A DNA stretch of 64,000 nt from 13-2-20CM-68-14 sp051955535 (lineage in GTDB: Bacteria; Actinomycetota; Thermoleophilia; Gaiellales; Gaiellaceae), in the NCBI GenBank assembly GCA_051955535.1, contig JBQCGP010000038.1, positions 1-64,000 on the forward strand, in the 5' to 3' direction. The notes under the pieces are model-generated. The model saw only the letters and a program-made list of their open reading frames with translations, did not search any database and was not told the DNA's origin. Position 1 is the first letter of the stretch, and each line of letters starts with the position of its first letter. Positions 53,896 to 62,880 of this stretch are shown piece after piece. The position numbers and the translations under genes are program-made.

Positions 53896-54287
53896 GCAGC
53901 AACCTTCTCGCGCAGGAAGTCGACGATCTCGGAAGTCGGCGCCCCAGGCGTGAACACCTCGGCAACGCCCTGCTGCTTCAGTTCGTCGGCATCCGCCGTG
54001 GGAATCGTGCCGCCGACGACGACGAGCACGTCCTCGGCTCCGTTCTCCTTGAGGCCTTCGAGTATCCGCGGCACGAGCGTCATGTGCGCGCCGGAGAGAA
54101 TCGAGATTCCGACCGCGTCGGCGTCCTCCTGGATGGCGGTCTCGACGATCTGCTCCGGCGTCTGATGCAGGCCGGTGTAGATAACCTCCATGCCCGCATC
54201 CCGTAGCGCCCGTGCGATGATCTTGGCCCCGCGATCGTGTCCGTCAAGGCCGGGTTTTGCGATCACGACTCGGATCTTGCGGGCCAC
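53892..54287 (-). CDS. mcmA2: Methylmalonyl-CoA mutase, cobalamin-binding subunit
   Basis: Binds adenosylcobalamin for the mutase. The lower-ligand motif is DGHDRGAK in VVIAKPGLDGHDRG (DxHxxG), followed by LSGAH and VVVGGTIP. At 131 residues it is a stand-alone B12 domain. The GTG at 54287 is preferred over an earlier TTG because a TATACT -10 box ends 8 nt before it. The large subunit is encoded separately at 56467-58134. Confidence 0.94.
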   Translation of the reverse strand: MARKIRVVIAKPGLDGHDRGAKIIARALRDAGMEVIYTGLHQTPEQIVETAIQEDADAVGISILSGAHMTLVPRILEGLKENGAEDVLVVVGGTIPTADADELKQQGVAEVFTPGAPTSEIVDFLREKVAA

Positions 54288-54317
54288 GGGCGGCAAGTAT
54301 ATGGCTGTGATGCTGGC
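54288..54317. promoter_or_regulatory. Short divergent promoter region with a symmetric TATA core
   Basis: Only 30 bp separate the two divergent starts. AGTATAT (54296-54302) reads as TATACT toward the mutase subunit, 8 nt before its start, and as TATATG toward the plus-strand gene. A shared bidirectional -10 is plausible. Confidence 0.45.
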
Positions 54318-55055
54318 ATGAAATTAACGGTGGCGGGGTGCTCCCCGGCCTGGCCGAACCCCGGCGGGGCGCAGTCCGGGTACCTGCTCGAGAGCGACGG
54401 GAAGCGCCTCCTGCTCGACTGCGGCCCCGGGGTTCTCGCCCGGCTGCGTGAGCGCGAGCCGTGGCCCGAGGTTGATGCCATCGCGCTCACCCACTGGCAC
54501 CTCGACCACTGGGGAGACGTCGTCCCGTGGGTCTGGGGGCGCATGTTCGGGCCCGGGGTCGACGCGAAAAAGGCCGAGCTCTGGGTGCCGCCGGGCGGGA
54601 TCGAGACCCTCGACAGCATCGGCGACCGCATCGGGCAGCCCGGGATGTTCTCGAAAGCCTTCGACCTCCGCGAGTACGTGGACGCCGAGCCTTTCGAGTC
54701 CGCCGGGTTCGAAGTTACGCCGGAGCGGGTCCTCCACTACGAGCTGCTTGCGTTCGGCTTCCGCGCCGCGGCGAACGGGACGGTGCTCGCCTACTCCGGC
54801 GACTCGGGCCCGAGCGCGGCGCTGCCAAAGCTGGCCGCCGACGCCGACCTCTTCCTCTGCGAGGCGACGCTGCTCGCGCCGAACCCGGAAGGCGGCACGC
54901 GTGGCCACCTGGCCGCGAACGAGGCGGTCGAGGCGTTCGAGGAGTCAGGGGCGAAGAGGCTGCTGCTGACCCACCGCCCGCACGAACGCCCGCTCGAGTC
55001 GTCGTTGCAGCAGGTGCACGACGGGATGGAGGTCGAGGTGGCCGCAGGCGGCTAG
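54318..55055 (+). CDS. Metallo-beta-lactamase fold hydrolase (RNase Z/ElaC-like)
   Basis: The metal site THWHLDHWGD (HxHxDH), a later Asp in YSGDSGPS and the final LTHRPHERP histidines are intact. The start MKLTVAGCSPAWPNPGGAQSGYLLESDGKRLLLDCGPG is typical of RNase Z-like small hydrolases of 245 residues. A true tRNA 3' processing role is not certain since the long exosite arm is missing. The stop overlaps the next convergent gene. Confidence 0.88.
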   Translation: MKLTVAGCSPAWPNPGGAQSGYLLESDGKRLLLDCGPGVLARLREREPWPEVDAIALTHWHLDHWGDVVPWVWGRMFGPGVDAKKAELWVPPGGIETLDSIGDRIGQPGMFSKAFDLREYVDAEPFESAGFEVTPERVLHYELLAFGFRAAANGTVLAYSGDSGPSAALPKLAADADLFLCEATLLAPNPEGGTRGHLAANEAVEAFEESGAKRLLLTHRPHERPLESSLQQVHDGMEVEVAAGG

Positions 55056-55801
55056 CCGTCATAGGCGGCGCGCGCGCGGCGGTCGCGGCGCCAGTTCATC
55101 CCGAAGACCCCGGCCGGGATGATCAGGATCAGGCTGAGCAGCCCGAAGGGGACGAGCAGCCAGATCGGGCTCTCCTTCGCCTTGCCCGAGGGAGAGGCGC
55201 CTGCGTTGGCGCCGAGCTGCGGCGCGAACTCTCCACTGGTTCCGCCGCCTCCGGATGCTGTGGCGTTGATCGGCGCCGGCTGCCAGTTGTCGATCAGCCA
55301 GTGGCGCTGTCTGCGCGCGCCGACCTCGTGAAGGCCGACCATGAAGACGATCGGCTGCTGGTGTGTGCGCCTCGGCGGGAAGAGCGCGATCGTGAAGCCG
55401 ACGCCCTTCGTGTCCGAGTACTGGAGCTGCCACCTCGCCTGTGCGACCGGGAACGGCGCGATGTCGGGGAGCGGCTGCGTGTCCCACTGCTTGCGCGTGT
55501 AGCCGGCGCGCATTTCCGGCGTGACCAGCCACCACGCCCGGTCGACGTGGTGCCGGGCGACGGCCGAGTTGACGAACTGCGACACGACCACCAGCGCAGC
55601 CGCCCGGTCATGAAGCTTCAGGCGCACCGCCTTCGGCGTGGAATAGACCTTCACCGGCCCGCCTGTCGCGTTGTCGTGCTGGGGTGGAGCGGTGTTCGGC
55701 CAGATGAAACCGATCGCGAGCAAGCAGCCGACCACGGCCGCCGTGATGGTCAACCACATCAGGCGCCGCCGCCAGCGGTACGACGCGAGAATCCGCTTCA
55801 C
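55052..55801 (-). CDS. Membrane-anchored protein of unknown function, paralogue 1
   Basis: The N-terminal helix (about 13-33, LMWLTITAAVVGCLLAIGFIW) and a second helix near the C-terminus (LLVPFGLLSLILIIPAGVFGM) bracket an external domain. That domain has QFVNSAVARHHVDRAWWLVTPEMRAGYTRKQW, GFTIALFPPRR and HWLIDNWQP. The same order of motifs occurs in the adjacent downstream-facing gene at 55845-56435, so the two arose by tandem duplication. The fold recalls NTF2-like proteins; the function is unknown. Confidence 0.8.
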   Translation of the reverse strand: MKRILASYRWRRRLMWLTITAAVVGCLLAIGFIWPNTAPPQHDNATGGPVKVYSTPKAVRLKLHDRAAALVVVSQFVNSAVARHHVDRAWWLVTPEMRAGYTRKQWDTQPLPDIAPFPVAQARWQLQYSDTKGVGFTIALFPPRRTHQQPIVFMVGLHEVGARRQRHWLIDNWQPAPINATASGGGGTSGEFAPQLGANAGASPSGKAKESPIWLLVPFGLLSLILIIPAGVFGMNWRRDRRARAAYDG

Positions 55802-55844
55802 CTTGGCCTCAGGTTACTCCCTGCCAAGGTCATTTCCAGGGGGT

Positions 55845-56435
55845 CTAGGGCGCTGGGACCGGTGGGCCCTGGACGGAGCCGAAGTAGTCGACCAGCCAGT
55901 GCGCTTTGGCGCCCTGGCCGACCTTCTTCACGAAGATCAAAGCCGGCACCGGGCGCGCGGTCGAGTTCTTGGGCGGAACCAAGATGATGTTGAGCGCGGC
56001 CTCTCGCGGGTGCGCAAAGTTCGTGTTCTTGAAGTTGTAGCGGACGATCTTTCCGGTCTGAAAGTACGTCACCGGGATGTTGCCGCTCTTCCACTCATTG
56101 AGCGTCAAGCCGCCGCGCATGCTCTCGTCGGCCAGCGCATAGGACCGGGCCAGGTTCTTGCGCGAGGCGGCGCTAAAGACGAACTGCTGGACGACCTTCC
56201 ACGCGTCCGCCGGGAAACGAATGTTCTTCTCGGCCTTCTCGATCTGGCGGATCGACGGCCCGGTCGGCTTCGCGCTCTGGGCCGGAGGGTTGCTGCTCTT
56301 GCCGCTACTCCCGCCGGTGACCTTCGTGACGATGAGCGCGATCACCCCGGCGGCGAGCACAGCCGCCGCGACCACGAACAGCCAGCGGCTGAACCGGCGC
56401 GAAGATATAGCGGACTGGACGACGTTCACGGCCAT
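55845..56435 (-). CDS. Membrane-anchored protein of unknown function, paralogue 2
   Basis: It has one N-terminal helix (about 18-38, LFVVAAAVLAAGVIALIVTKV) and an external domain with QFVFSAASRKNLARSYALADESMRGGLTLNEW, NIILVPPKNS and HWLVDYFGSV, parallel to its neighbour at 55052-55801 but without a second membrane helix. At 196 residues, it is 43 bp upstream of paralogue 1 on the same strand. Confidence 0.8.
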   Translation of the reverse strand: MAVNVVQSAISSRRFSRWLFVVAAAVLAAGVIALIVTKVTGGSSGKSSNPPAQSAKPTGPSIRQIEKAEKNIRFPADAWKVVQQFVFSAASRKNLARSYALADESMRGGLTLNEWKSGNIPVTYFQTGKIVRYNFKNTNFAHPREAALNIILVPPKNSTARPVPALIFVKKVGQGAKAHWLVDYFGSVQGPPVPAP

Positions 56436-56466
56436 CAGGAGGGTAGACGAGAAAACCGGCGCTGAG

Positions 56467-58134
56467 TTAGAAGACGGGCGTCTCGGTCCAGGTGCCCCAG
56501 ACGTCCCTGAGTGCGTCGCACATCTCGCCGAGCGTCACGTAGGCCTTCGACGCCTCGATCAGCGGCGGCATCAGGTTCTCGCCGCCGTCGGCCGCCTGCT
56601 TCAGGCGTGAAAGCGTCGCTTCGACGCCGGCCGAGTCGCGCCGGGCGCGGAGCGCCCGCACACGGTCGATCTGCTTGTCCTCGAGCACCGGGTCGATCCG
56701 CAGGATCTCGACCGCCGGCTCGTCCTCGAGCTCGTAGCGGTTGACGCCGACGACGATCCGCTGCTTCTGCTCGACCTCGTGCTGGTACCGGAACGAGGCG
56801 TCGGCGATCTCGCGCTGAAAGAAGTTCTGCTCGATCGCCGGGACGACGCCTCCGAGCTTCTCGATCCGCTCGAAGTAGTCGTAGGCCTCCGCCTCGAGCC
56901 GGTTGGTCAGGTCCTCGAGGTAGTAGGAGCCCCCGAGCGGATCGATCGTGTTGACCGCACCGGTCTCATGCGCGATCACCTGCTGCGTGCGCAGCGCGAT
57001 CCGAACCGCGTCCTCCGTCGGCAGCGCCAGCGCCTCGTCGAACGAGTTCGTGTGCAACGACTGAGTGCCACCGAGCACGGCGGCCATCGCCTCGAGCGCG
57101 GTGCGCACGATGTTCACCTCGGGCTGCTGCGCCGTCAGCGAGACCCCGGCCGTCTGGGTGTGGAAGCGCATCAGCCATGAGCGCGGGTTCTTCGCGCCGT
57201 ACTTCTCGCGCAGCTCACGCGCCCAGATCCGGCGCGCCGCCCGGTACTTGGCGATCTCCTCGAAGAAGTCGATGTGGGCGTTGAAGAAGAAGCTCAGCCG
57301 CGGCGCGAACTCGTCGACGTCGAGCCCGCGCTCGATCGCCGCGTCGACGTAGGCGAATCCGTCGGCGAGCGTGAACGCAAGCTCCTGGATGGCGTTCGAG
57401 CCGGCCTCGCGTATGTGATAGCCGGAGATCGAGATCGGGTGCCACTTCGGCATCTCCCGCGCACAGAACTCGACCATGTCGGTGACGAGCCGCATCGACG
57501 GCTCGGGCGGGAAGATCCACTCCTTTTGGGCGATGTACTCCTTGAGGATGTCCGTCTGGATCGTCCCGCGGAGCTCTGCCGGCGAGGCACCCTGCTGCTC
57601 GCCGACGCACGCGTAGAAGGCGAGGAGCATCGCGGCCGGCGCGTTGATCGTCATCGACGTCGAGACCTCGGAAAGCGGGATCCCCTCGAAGAGCGTCTCC
57701 ATGTCGGCGAGCGAGTCGATCGCGACGCCCTCGCGGCCGACCTCGCCGAGCGAGCGCGGATGGTCGGAGTCGTAGCCCATCAGCGTCGGCATGTCGAAGG
57801 CGGTCGAGAGGCCGGTCTGGCCGTGCTCGAGCAGGTAGCGGAAGCGCTCGTTCGTCTCCTCCGCCGTCCCGAAGCCCGCGAACTGACGCATTGTCCAGAG
57901 CCGACCGCGGTACATCGACGGGTACACGCCCCGCGTGAACGGATAGACGCCCGGGTACCCGAGATCGGCGTCGTAATCGATGCCTACGGTGTCGGGCCCG
58001 TAGAGAGGCTCGTTCTCGAGGCCCGAGATCGTCGAGAAAAGCTCGCCCTGGCGCTCGGGCGCGGCGTCGTACAGCTCACGCCGCCACTCGTCGGTGTTGC
58101 CCTTCAGGCCGGGCGGTTCCTCGGTCGCGGCCAC
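56467..58134 (-). CDS. mcmA1: Methylmalonyl-CoA mutase large subunit
   Basis: Rearranges methylmalonyl-CoA to succinyl-CoA by radical chemistry with the B12 subunit. The substrate channel FTRGVYPSMYRGRLWTMRQFAGFG with its Tyr and Arg, GTIQTDILKEY, and the HTQTAGVSLTAQQPEVNIVRTALEAMAAVLGGTQSLHTNSFDEA block fit methylmalonyl- rather than isobutyryl-specific mutases. The length of 555 residues equals the catalytic part only; the B12 domain is a separate gene (53892). Cobalamin adenosyltransferase is the upstream gene. Confidence 0.95.
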   Translation of the reverse strand: MAATEEPPGLKGNTDEWRRELYDAAPERQGELFSTISGLENEPLYGPDTVGIDYDADLGYPGVYPFTRGVYPSMYRGRLWTMRQFAGFGTAEETNERFRYLLEHGQTGLSTAFDMPTLMGYDSDHPRSLGEVGREGVAIDSLADMETLFEGIPLSEVSTSMTINAPAAMLLAFYACVGEQQGASPAELRGTIQTDILKEYIAQKEWIFPPEPSMRLVTDMVEFCAREMPKWHPISISGYHIREAGSNAIQELAFTLADGFAYVDAAIERGLDVDEFAPRLSFFFNAHIDFFEEIAKYRAARRIWARELREKYGAKNPRSWLMRFHTQTAGVSLTAQQPEVNIVRTALEAMAAVLGGTQSLHTNSFDEALALPTEDAVRIALRTQQVIAHETGAVNTIDPLGGSYYLEDLTNRLEAEAYDYFERIEKLGGVVPAIEQNFFQREIADASFRYQHEVEQKQRIVVGVNRYELEDEPAVEILRIDPVLEDKQIDRVRALRARRDSAGVEATLSRLKQAADGGENLMPPLIEASKAYVTLGEMCDALRDVWGTWTETPVF

Positions 58135-58143
58135 GAAAACAGT

Positions 58144-58719
58144 CTAGAGCCCGCCGCGCGAAGCCCCGGGCGTCCAGAGCAGCTCACCGCCGCCGGCGTT
58201 CGCCACACGGGCGAGGATGAAGAGCAGGTCGGAGAGGCGGTTCAGGTACACGAGCGCGAGCGGGTTCACAGGCCGCTCCTCCGCCGCCGCCAGCGCAACC
58301 CTCTCGGCGCGGCGGCAGACCGCGCGCGCCACGTGGAGCCGCGAGGCTGCCTCGCTGCCGCCTGGGAGCACGAAGCTCTTGAGCGGTTCGAGCCGGTCGT
58401 TCGCCTCGTCGCAGTCGCTCTCGAGCGCGTCGACCTGGCCCTGAGTCACCCGGAGCTTCTCGTCGTCCTCCTCGTACGGCACGGACAGGTCGGCGCCGAG
58501 ATCGAACAGCTCGTTCTGGATCCGCTCCAGCCGCGGGTCGCCGACCTCGACCCGTGCCCAGCCAACGACGGAGTTGAGCTCGTCGACGGCGCCGTAGGCG
58601 CCTACGAGCGGATCGAGCTTCGAGACGCGCGAGCCGTCGCCGAGGCTCGTCTCGCCCCGGTCGCCGCCGCGGGTGTAGATGCGCGTCAGGCGGACGGGCT
58701 CGTTCCGCTTTTTCGTCAC
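58144..58719 (-). CDS. Cob(I)alamin adenosyltransferase (PduO/MMAB type)
   Basis: Converts cob(I)alamin and ATP to adenosylcobalamin, the cofactor of the adjacent mutase. The ATP site TRIYTRGGDRGETSLGDGSRVSK, ELNSVVGWAR and the C-terminal HVARAVCRRAERVALA...YLNRLSDLLFILAR are typical; 191 residues. The GTG start at 58719 has GGGAG just upstream, contributed by the hairpin module of the preceding gene. Confidence 0.95.
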   Translation of the reverse strand: MTKKRNEPVRLTRIYTRGGDRGETSLGDGSRVSKLDPLVGAYGAVDELNSVVGWARVEVGDPRLERIQNELFDLGADLSVPYEEDDEKLRVTQGQVDALESDCDEANDRLEPLKSFVLPGGSEAASRLHVARAVCRRAERVALAAAEERPVNPLALVYLNRLSDLLFILARVANAGGGELLWTPGASRGGL

Positions 58720-58746
58720 GTCTCCCGAGCGTAGCGACGGGACAAA

Positions 58747-59916
<1,170 letters not shown>

Positions 59917-59943
59917 CGGCGGCGTGATATTAGTCGCGGAGTC

Positions 59944-60369
59944 TTGCGGCTCTGGCTCGGTCTCCTTGTCCTATTCCCGGCTCTGCTCGTGGGCTGCAGC
60001 TCGAAGCCGCCCTCGGCGGAGAGCGTCGTCCGCGCCTGGAGCCAGGAGCTCAACTCGGGCGACAACGAGGGCGCCGCCAAGCTCTTCGCGCCGGGCGCCG
60101 AGGTCGTTCAGGCTGGAACGGCGATCAGGCTGAACACGCACGCAGAGGCGGTCGCCTGGAACACAGCCCTGCCCTGCTCGGGTCGGCTGGTCTCGATCAA
60201 GACGACGGGCGACCTGACGCGCGCCACCTTCCTGCTCGGCGACCGTCCGAAGAAGAAGTGCGACGGCCCGGGGCAGAAGGCGACGGCGATCTTCCGCGTC
60301 CGAAGGGGCAAGATCGTGCTCTGGCACCAGACCAGCTCGTCGCCCGCGCCCGTAGGACCTGCGGTCTAG
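59944..60369 (+). CDS. Small lipoprotein with an NTF2-like domain
   Basis: A TTG start at 59944 gives a lipobox signal (FPALLVGCSSK, Cys about residue 18). The 120-residue mature part (VRAWSQELNSGDNEGAAKLFAPGAEVVQ...) has the pattern of NTF2/SnoaL-like cone folds, with two further cysteines (LPCSG, KKCDG) that may pair. It lies 27 bp from the divergent dehydrogenase gene, with a symmetric ATATTA/TAATAT box between. Its stop overlaps the convergent regulator gene. Confidence 0.75.
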   Translation: MRLWLGLLVLFPALLVGCSSKPPSAESVVRAWSQELNSGDNEGAAKLFAPGAEVVQAGTAIRLNTHAEAVAWNTALPCSGRLVSIKTTGDLTRATFLLGDRPKKKCDGPGQKATAIFRVRRGKIVLWHQTSSSPAPVGPAV

Positions 60370-61439
60370 GCAGCCAGCTGGGAGAACTCGCGGCGGATCG
60401 CGCGCAGCGATCGCTCGCGGGCGACGAACGACTTGACGACGTCCGGGTCGAACTGGCGCTTCGACTGGGCGAGGACCTCCCGGCCCGCCGCCGCCCAGCT
60501 GACCGCCTTCCGGTAGGGCCGGTTGCTCGTCATCGCGTCGAGGGCGTCGGCGACCGCGAAGATCCGGGCGCCGAGCGGGATGTCGGTGCCTACGAGCCCG
60601 TCCGGATAGCCGTGACCGTCCCAGCGCTCGTGATGCGAGCGGACGACGCGCAGCCCTTCGCCCTGGAAGAAGGCGACGCCTCCGAGCATCTGCTCGCCGA
60701 GCACGGTGTGGGTCTCCATCCGTCGCCGCTCGGCGAGGGTGAGAGGACCGGCCTTGAGGAGGATGTCGTCGGGGATTCCGATCTTGCCGACGTCGTGCAG
60801 CAGGAACCCGTACTCGGTGCTCTGGTCATCGGTCAGTTCGGCGTCGATCGCCTTCGTGAGCTCGACGGCGTAGCGCATCACCCTCTGCGAGTGCGCCCCG
60901 GTTCCGGTGTCCTTGGTCTCGAGCGCGGTCGCGAGGGCCGCAACGGTTTCGTGGTACGCGCTTTCGAGGAGATGGCGCTGGCCGCGCTCGATCTCGAGCA
61001 GATGCCTGAGGTCCCGCGCGTAGAGGAGCAGCTGCTCCTCCGGCTCGCGTTTCTTCGTCGCGCGGAAGGGGATTCCGTAAAGGCCACCGGCGAGCCGCTC
61101 GACGATCCCCAGCAGCTCGAGAGGGCTGAACGGCTTACGGAGGAATGCCTCTGCGCCGGCCTCGACGGCCGCGTCGGCGGTGCCGCCGTCCGAGCCGCTC
61201 AGGACGACGATCGGGATCGCCTTCGTCGCCGGGTCGCGCTTGAGCTGCCGGCAGAAGGCGAGTCCGTCCACGCCCGGCAGGTTGACGTCGAGGACGATCG
61301 CGTCCGGGTGCCCTTCCCGGATCGCCGTCAGCGCGCTCGGTACGTCCGCGGCCTCCTCGAAGTCAATGTCGACAGCATCGAGCGTTGCTCGAAGGAGCGC
61401 TCTCAGTCCGGGATCGTCATCGACAAGCAAAAGACGCAA
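60366..61439 (-). CDS. Response regulator with HD-GYP output domain
   Basis: Receiver domain 1-120: acidic pocket D7-D9, phosphoacceptor D51 (VLDVNLPG) and K102 (RKPF). The HD-GYP domain (about 160-350) has HD at 215-216 (LLHDVGKIGIP), HHERWDGHGYPDG with GYP at 277-279, and RPYRKA. These domains usually hydrolyse cyclic di-GMP, in response to phosphorylation here. The TTG start has AAGGAG 8 nt upstream. No histidine kinase is nearby, so it is an orphan regulator. Confidence 0.95.
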   Translation of the reverse strand: MRLLLVDDDPGLRALLRATLDAVDIDFEEAADVPSALTAIREGHPDAIVLDVNLPGVDGLAFCRQLKRDPATKAIPIVVLSGSDGGTADAAVEAGAEAFLRKPFSPLELLGIVERLAGGLYGIPFRATKKREPEEQLLLYARDLRHLLEIERGQRHLLESAYHETVAALATALETKDTGTGAHSQRVMRYAVELTKAIDAELTDDQSTEYGFLLHDVGKIGIPDDILLKAGPLTLAERRRMETHTVLGEQMLGGVAFFQGEGLRVVRSHHERWDGHGYPDGLVGTDIPLGARIFAVADALDAMTSNRPYRKAVSWAAAGREVLAQSKRQFDPDVVKSFVARERSLRAIRREFSQLAA

Positions 61440-61464
61440 GGCGCTTACTCCTTACCTCGTGTCT

Positions 61465-61495
61465 GCGGCTTCCCTTTTTTCGGCGGGAAAGCCGA
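61465..61495 (-). other. Leader hairpin upstream of the HD-GYP gene
   Basis: On the minus strand GGCTTTCCC...GGGAAGCC can pair with one bulge just before the ribosome binding site, with an A-rich loop side. A shorter alternative TTCGGC/GCCGAA stem overlaps it. This could influence translation, but no known riboswitch core is recognised. Confidence 0.3.
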
Positions 61496-61517
61496 ATGCC
61501 TTTAGAGCCGGATCCCT

Positions 61518-62348
61518 CTAATAGTTGAAGAAGCCCTCGCCGGACTTACGGCCGAGTTTTCCCTGCTCGACCTTCTTTTCCAGCAGCGGTGCCGGCGCGT
61601 ATCTGTCGTCGCCGAGCCCATCCTGCAAGACCTTCATGATCGCGACGCAGGTGTCGAGGCCGATGAGATCCGCGAGCGCCAGCGGGCCCATCGGGTGTGC
61701 GAAACCGAGCTTCGCGATCGTGTCGATCGCGTCGGCCTCGGCGACTCCGTACTGAAACGCATAGACGGCCTCGTTGATGAACGGCATCAGGATCCGGTTC
61801 GAGACGAAGCCGGGGAAGTCGTTGGCGACGGCCGGCGTCTTGCCGAGCTCGCGCGCGAGCTCGGTTATCGCGTCGGCCGTCTCGTCGGATGTCTCACGGC
61901 CGCGCACGATTTCGACGAGCTCGAGCACCGGCACCGGGTTGAAGAAGTGCATGCCGATCACTCGTTCGGGGCGGTCCGTGGCCGCGGCGAGCGACGAGAT
62001 CGGGATCGACGAGGTGTTCGAGGCAAGGACCGCCTCGGGAGGCAGCGTCAGATCGGCGCGGCGGAAGACGTCCTCCTTCACGTCGGCGTCCTCGACGACC
62101 GCCTCGATCATCAGCGCCGCCGGGACGACCTCGTCGACGACCGTCACCCGCCCGAGCACCTCGTTCGGGTCGGGCCCGCCCTTCTCGGCGAGCTTCGTAA
62201 GGCTCTTCCGCATCGCCTCGAGGCCCCGCTCCGCAGCCCCCGGTGCCGCGTCGTGGAGCGAGACGTGCCGGCCGGACGCGGCAACGACCTGCGCGCTGCC
62301 GCCGCCCATCTGGCCGGCCCCGACGACGAGAACGTGCTCGAAACGCAC
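61518..62348 (-). CDS. 3-hydroxyacyl-CoA (3-hydroxybutyryl-CoA) dehydrogenase
   Basis: Oxidises 3-hydroxyacyl-CoA with NAD. It has the Rossmann start VLVVGAGQMGGGSAQVVAASG, SNTSSIPISSLA, the catalytic histidine in IGMHFFNPVPVLELVEIVRG, and FPGFVSNRILMPFINEAV. It has 276 residues, normal for the monofunctional enzyme. GTG 62348 is used, with TAGCCT 7 nt upstream. The product is the substrate of the thiolase at the window end. Confidence 0.95.
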   Translation of the reverse strand: MRFEHVLVVGAGQMGGGSAQVVAASGRHVSLHDAAPGAAERGLEAMRKSLTKLAEKGGPDPNEVLGRVTVVDEVVPAALMIEAVVEDADVKEDVFRRADLTLPPEAVLASNTSSIPISSLAAATDRPERVIGMHFFNPVPVLELVEIVRGRETSDETADAITELARELGKTPAVANDFPGFVSNRILMPFINEAVYAFQYGVAEADAIDTIAKLGFAHPMGPLALADLIGLDTCVAIMKVLQDGLGDDRYAPAPLLEKKVEQGKLGRKSGEGFFNY

Positions 62349-62376
62349 GGCTGAGAGGCTAACGTCCGACGCCGCA

Positions 62377-62820
62377 GTGGTCCGCTTCGAGCTCGCCGTC
62401 GAGATCGCGAGACCCGTCCACGAGGTCTGGCTGTACCTGATCGACCCGGAGAACGTCCCCGAGTGGCAGGCGAGCGCGCTCTCGTCCCATCAGATCTCGG
62501 ACGGGGAGATCGGCGTCGGCACTCACCTCCAGGACGAGCGACGCTTCCTGGGGCGGCGCGCACGTTCGGAGGTCGAGGTGGCCGAGTTCGAGCCGGAGCG
62601 CCTGTTCACGCTGCACGGCATCTCGGGCCCGGTGCGCTTCACGGTCCGCCACCGGCTCGAGGCTCGCGAGGGCCACACGTACCTCGCCGTCGAGGCCGAG
62701 GCCGACCCCGGCCACGGCATCGGCCGCCTGATGCGCCCGATGGTGGAGCACGCCGCCGCGCACGAGATCCGCAAGGACTTCGACAAGCTCAAGCGCGTGC
62801 TCGAAGACCGCGACAAGTAA
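62377..62820 (+). CDS. SRPBCC/polyketide cyclase-like lipid-binding domain protein
   Basis: A START-like single-domain protein, VRFELAVEIARPVHEVWLYLIDPENVPEWQ, with the tryptophan motif and a final long helix (MVEHAAAHEIRKDFDKLKRVLE). Such proteins form a hydrophobic cavity for a lipid or aromatic ligand. GTG 62377 gives 147 residues; no ribosome binding site is seen, so leaderless starting is likely. It is divergent from the dehydrogenase gene (28 bp gap). Confidence 0.85.
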   Translation: MVRFELAVEIARPVHEVWLYLIDPENVPEWQASALSSHQISDGEIGVGTHLQDERRFLGRRARSEVEVAEFEPERLFTLHGISGPVRFTVRHRLEAREGHTYLAVEAEADPGHGIGRLMRPMVEHAAAHEIRKDFDKLKRVLEDRDK

Positions 62821-62828
62821 ACGAGGAG

Positions 62829-62875
62829 CTGTCCCAACGGCGGCTAATGGGACAGTCCCTTCGGGACAGTCCCTG
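62829..62875. repeat. GGGACTGTCCC-type repeat, copy 5, between convergent genes
   Basis: CTGTCCCA...TGGGACAG forms an 8-bp arm pair, followed by GTCCCTTCGGGACAGTCCCTG, which folds into a second tight hairpin. Located between the cyclase-like gene and the thiolase, it could terminate both. Confidence 0.75.
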
Positions 62876-62880
62876 CTCCG

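Noticed and set aside
61440..61517. Possible cyclic di-GMP riboswitch upstream of the HD-GYP gene
   Set aside because: The hairpin and GCAGAC-like bases were compared with the GEMM-I core, but the GGGCAAACC and ACGCAAAGCC parts are missing.
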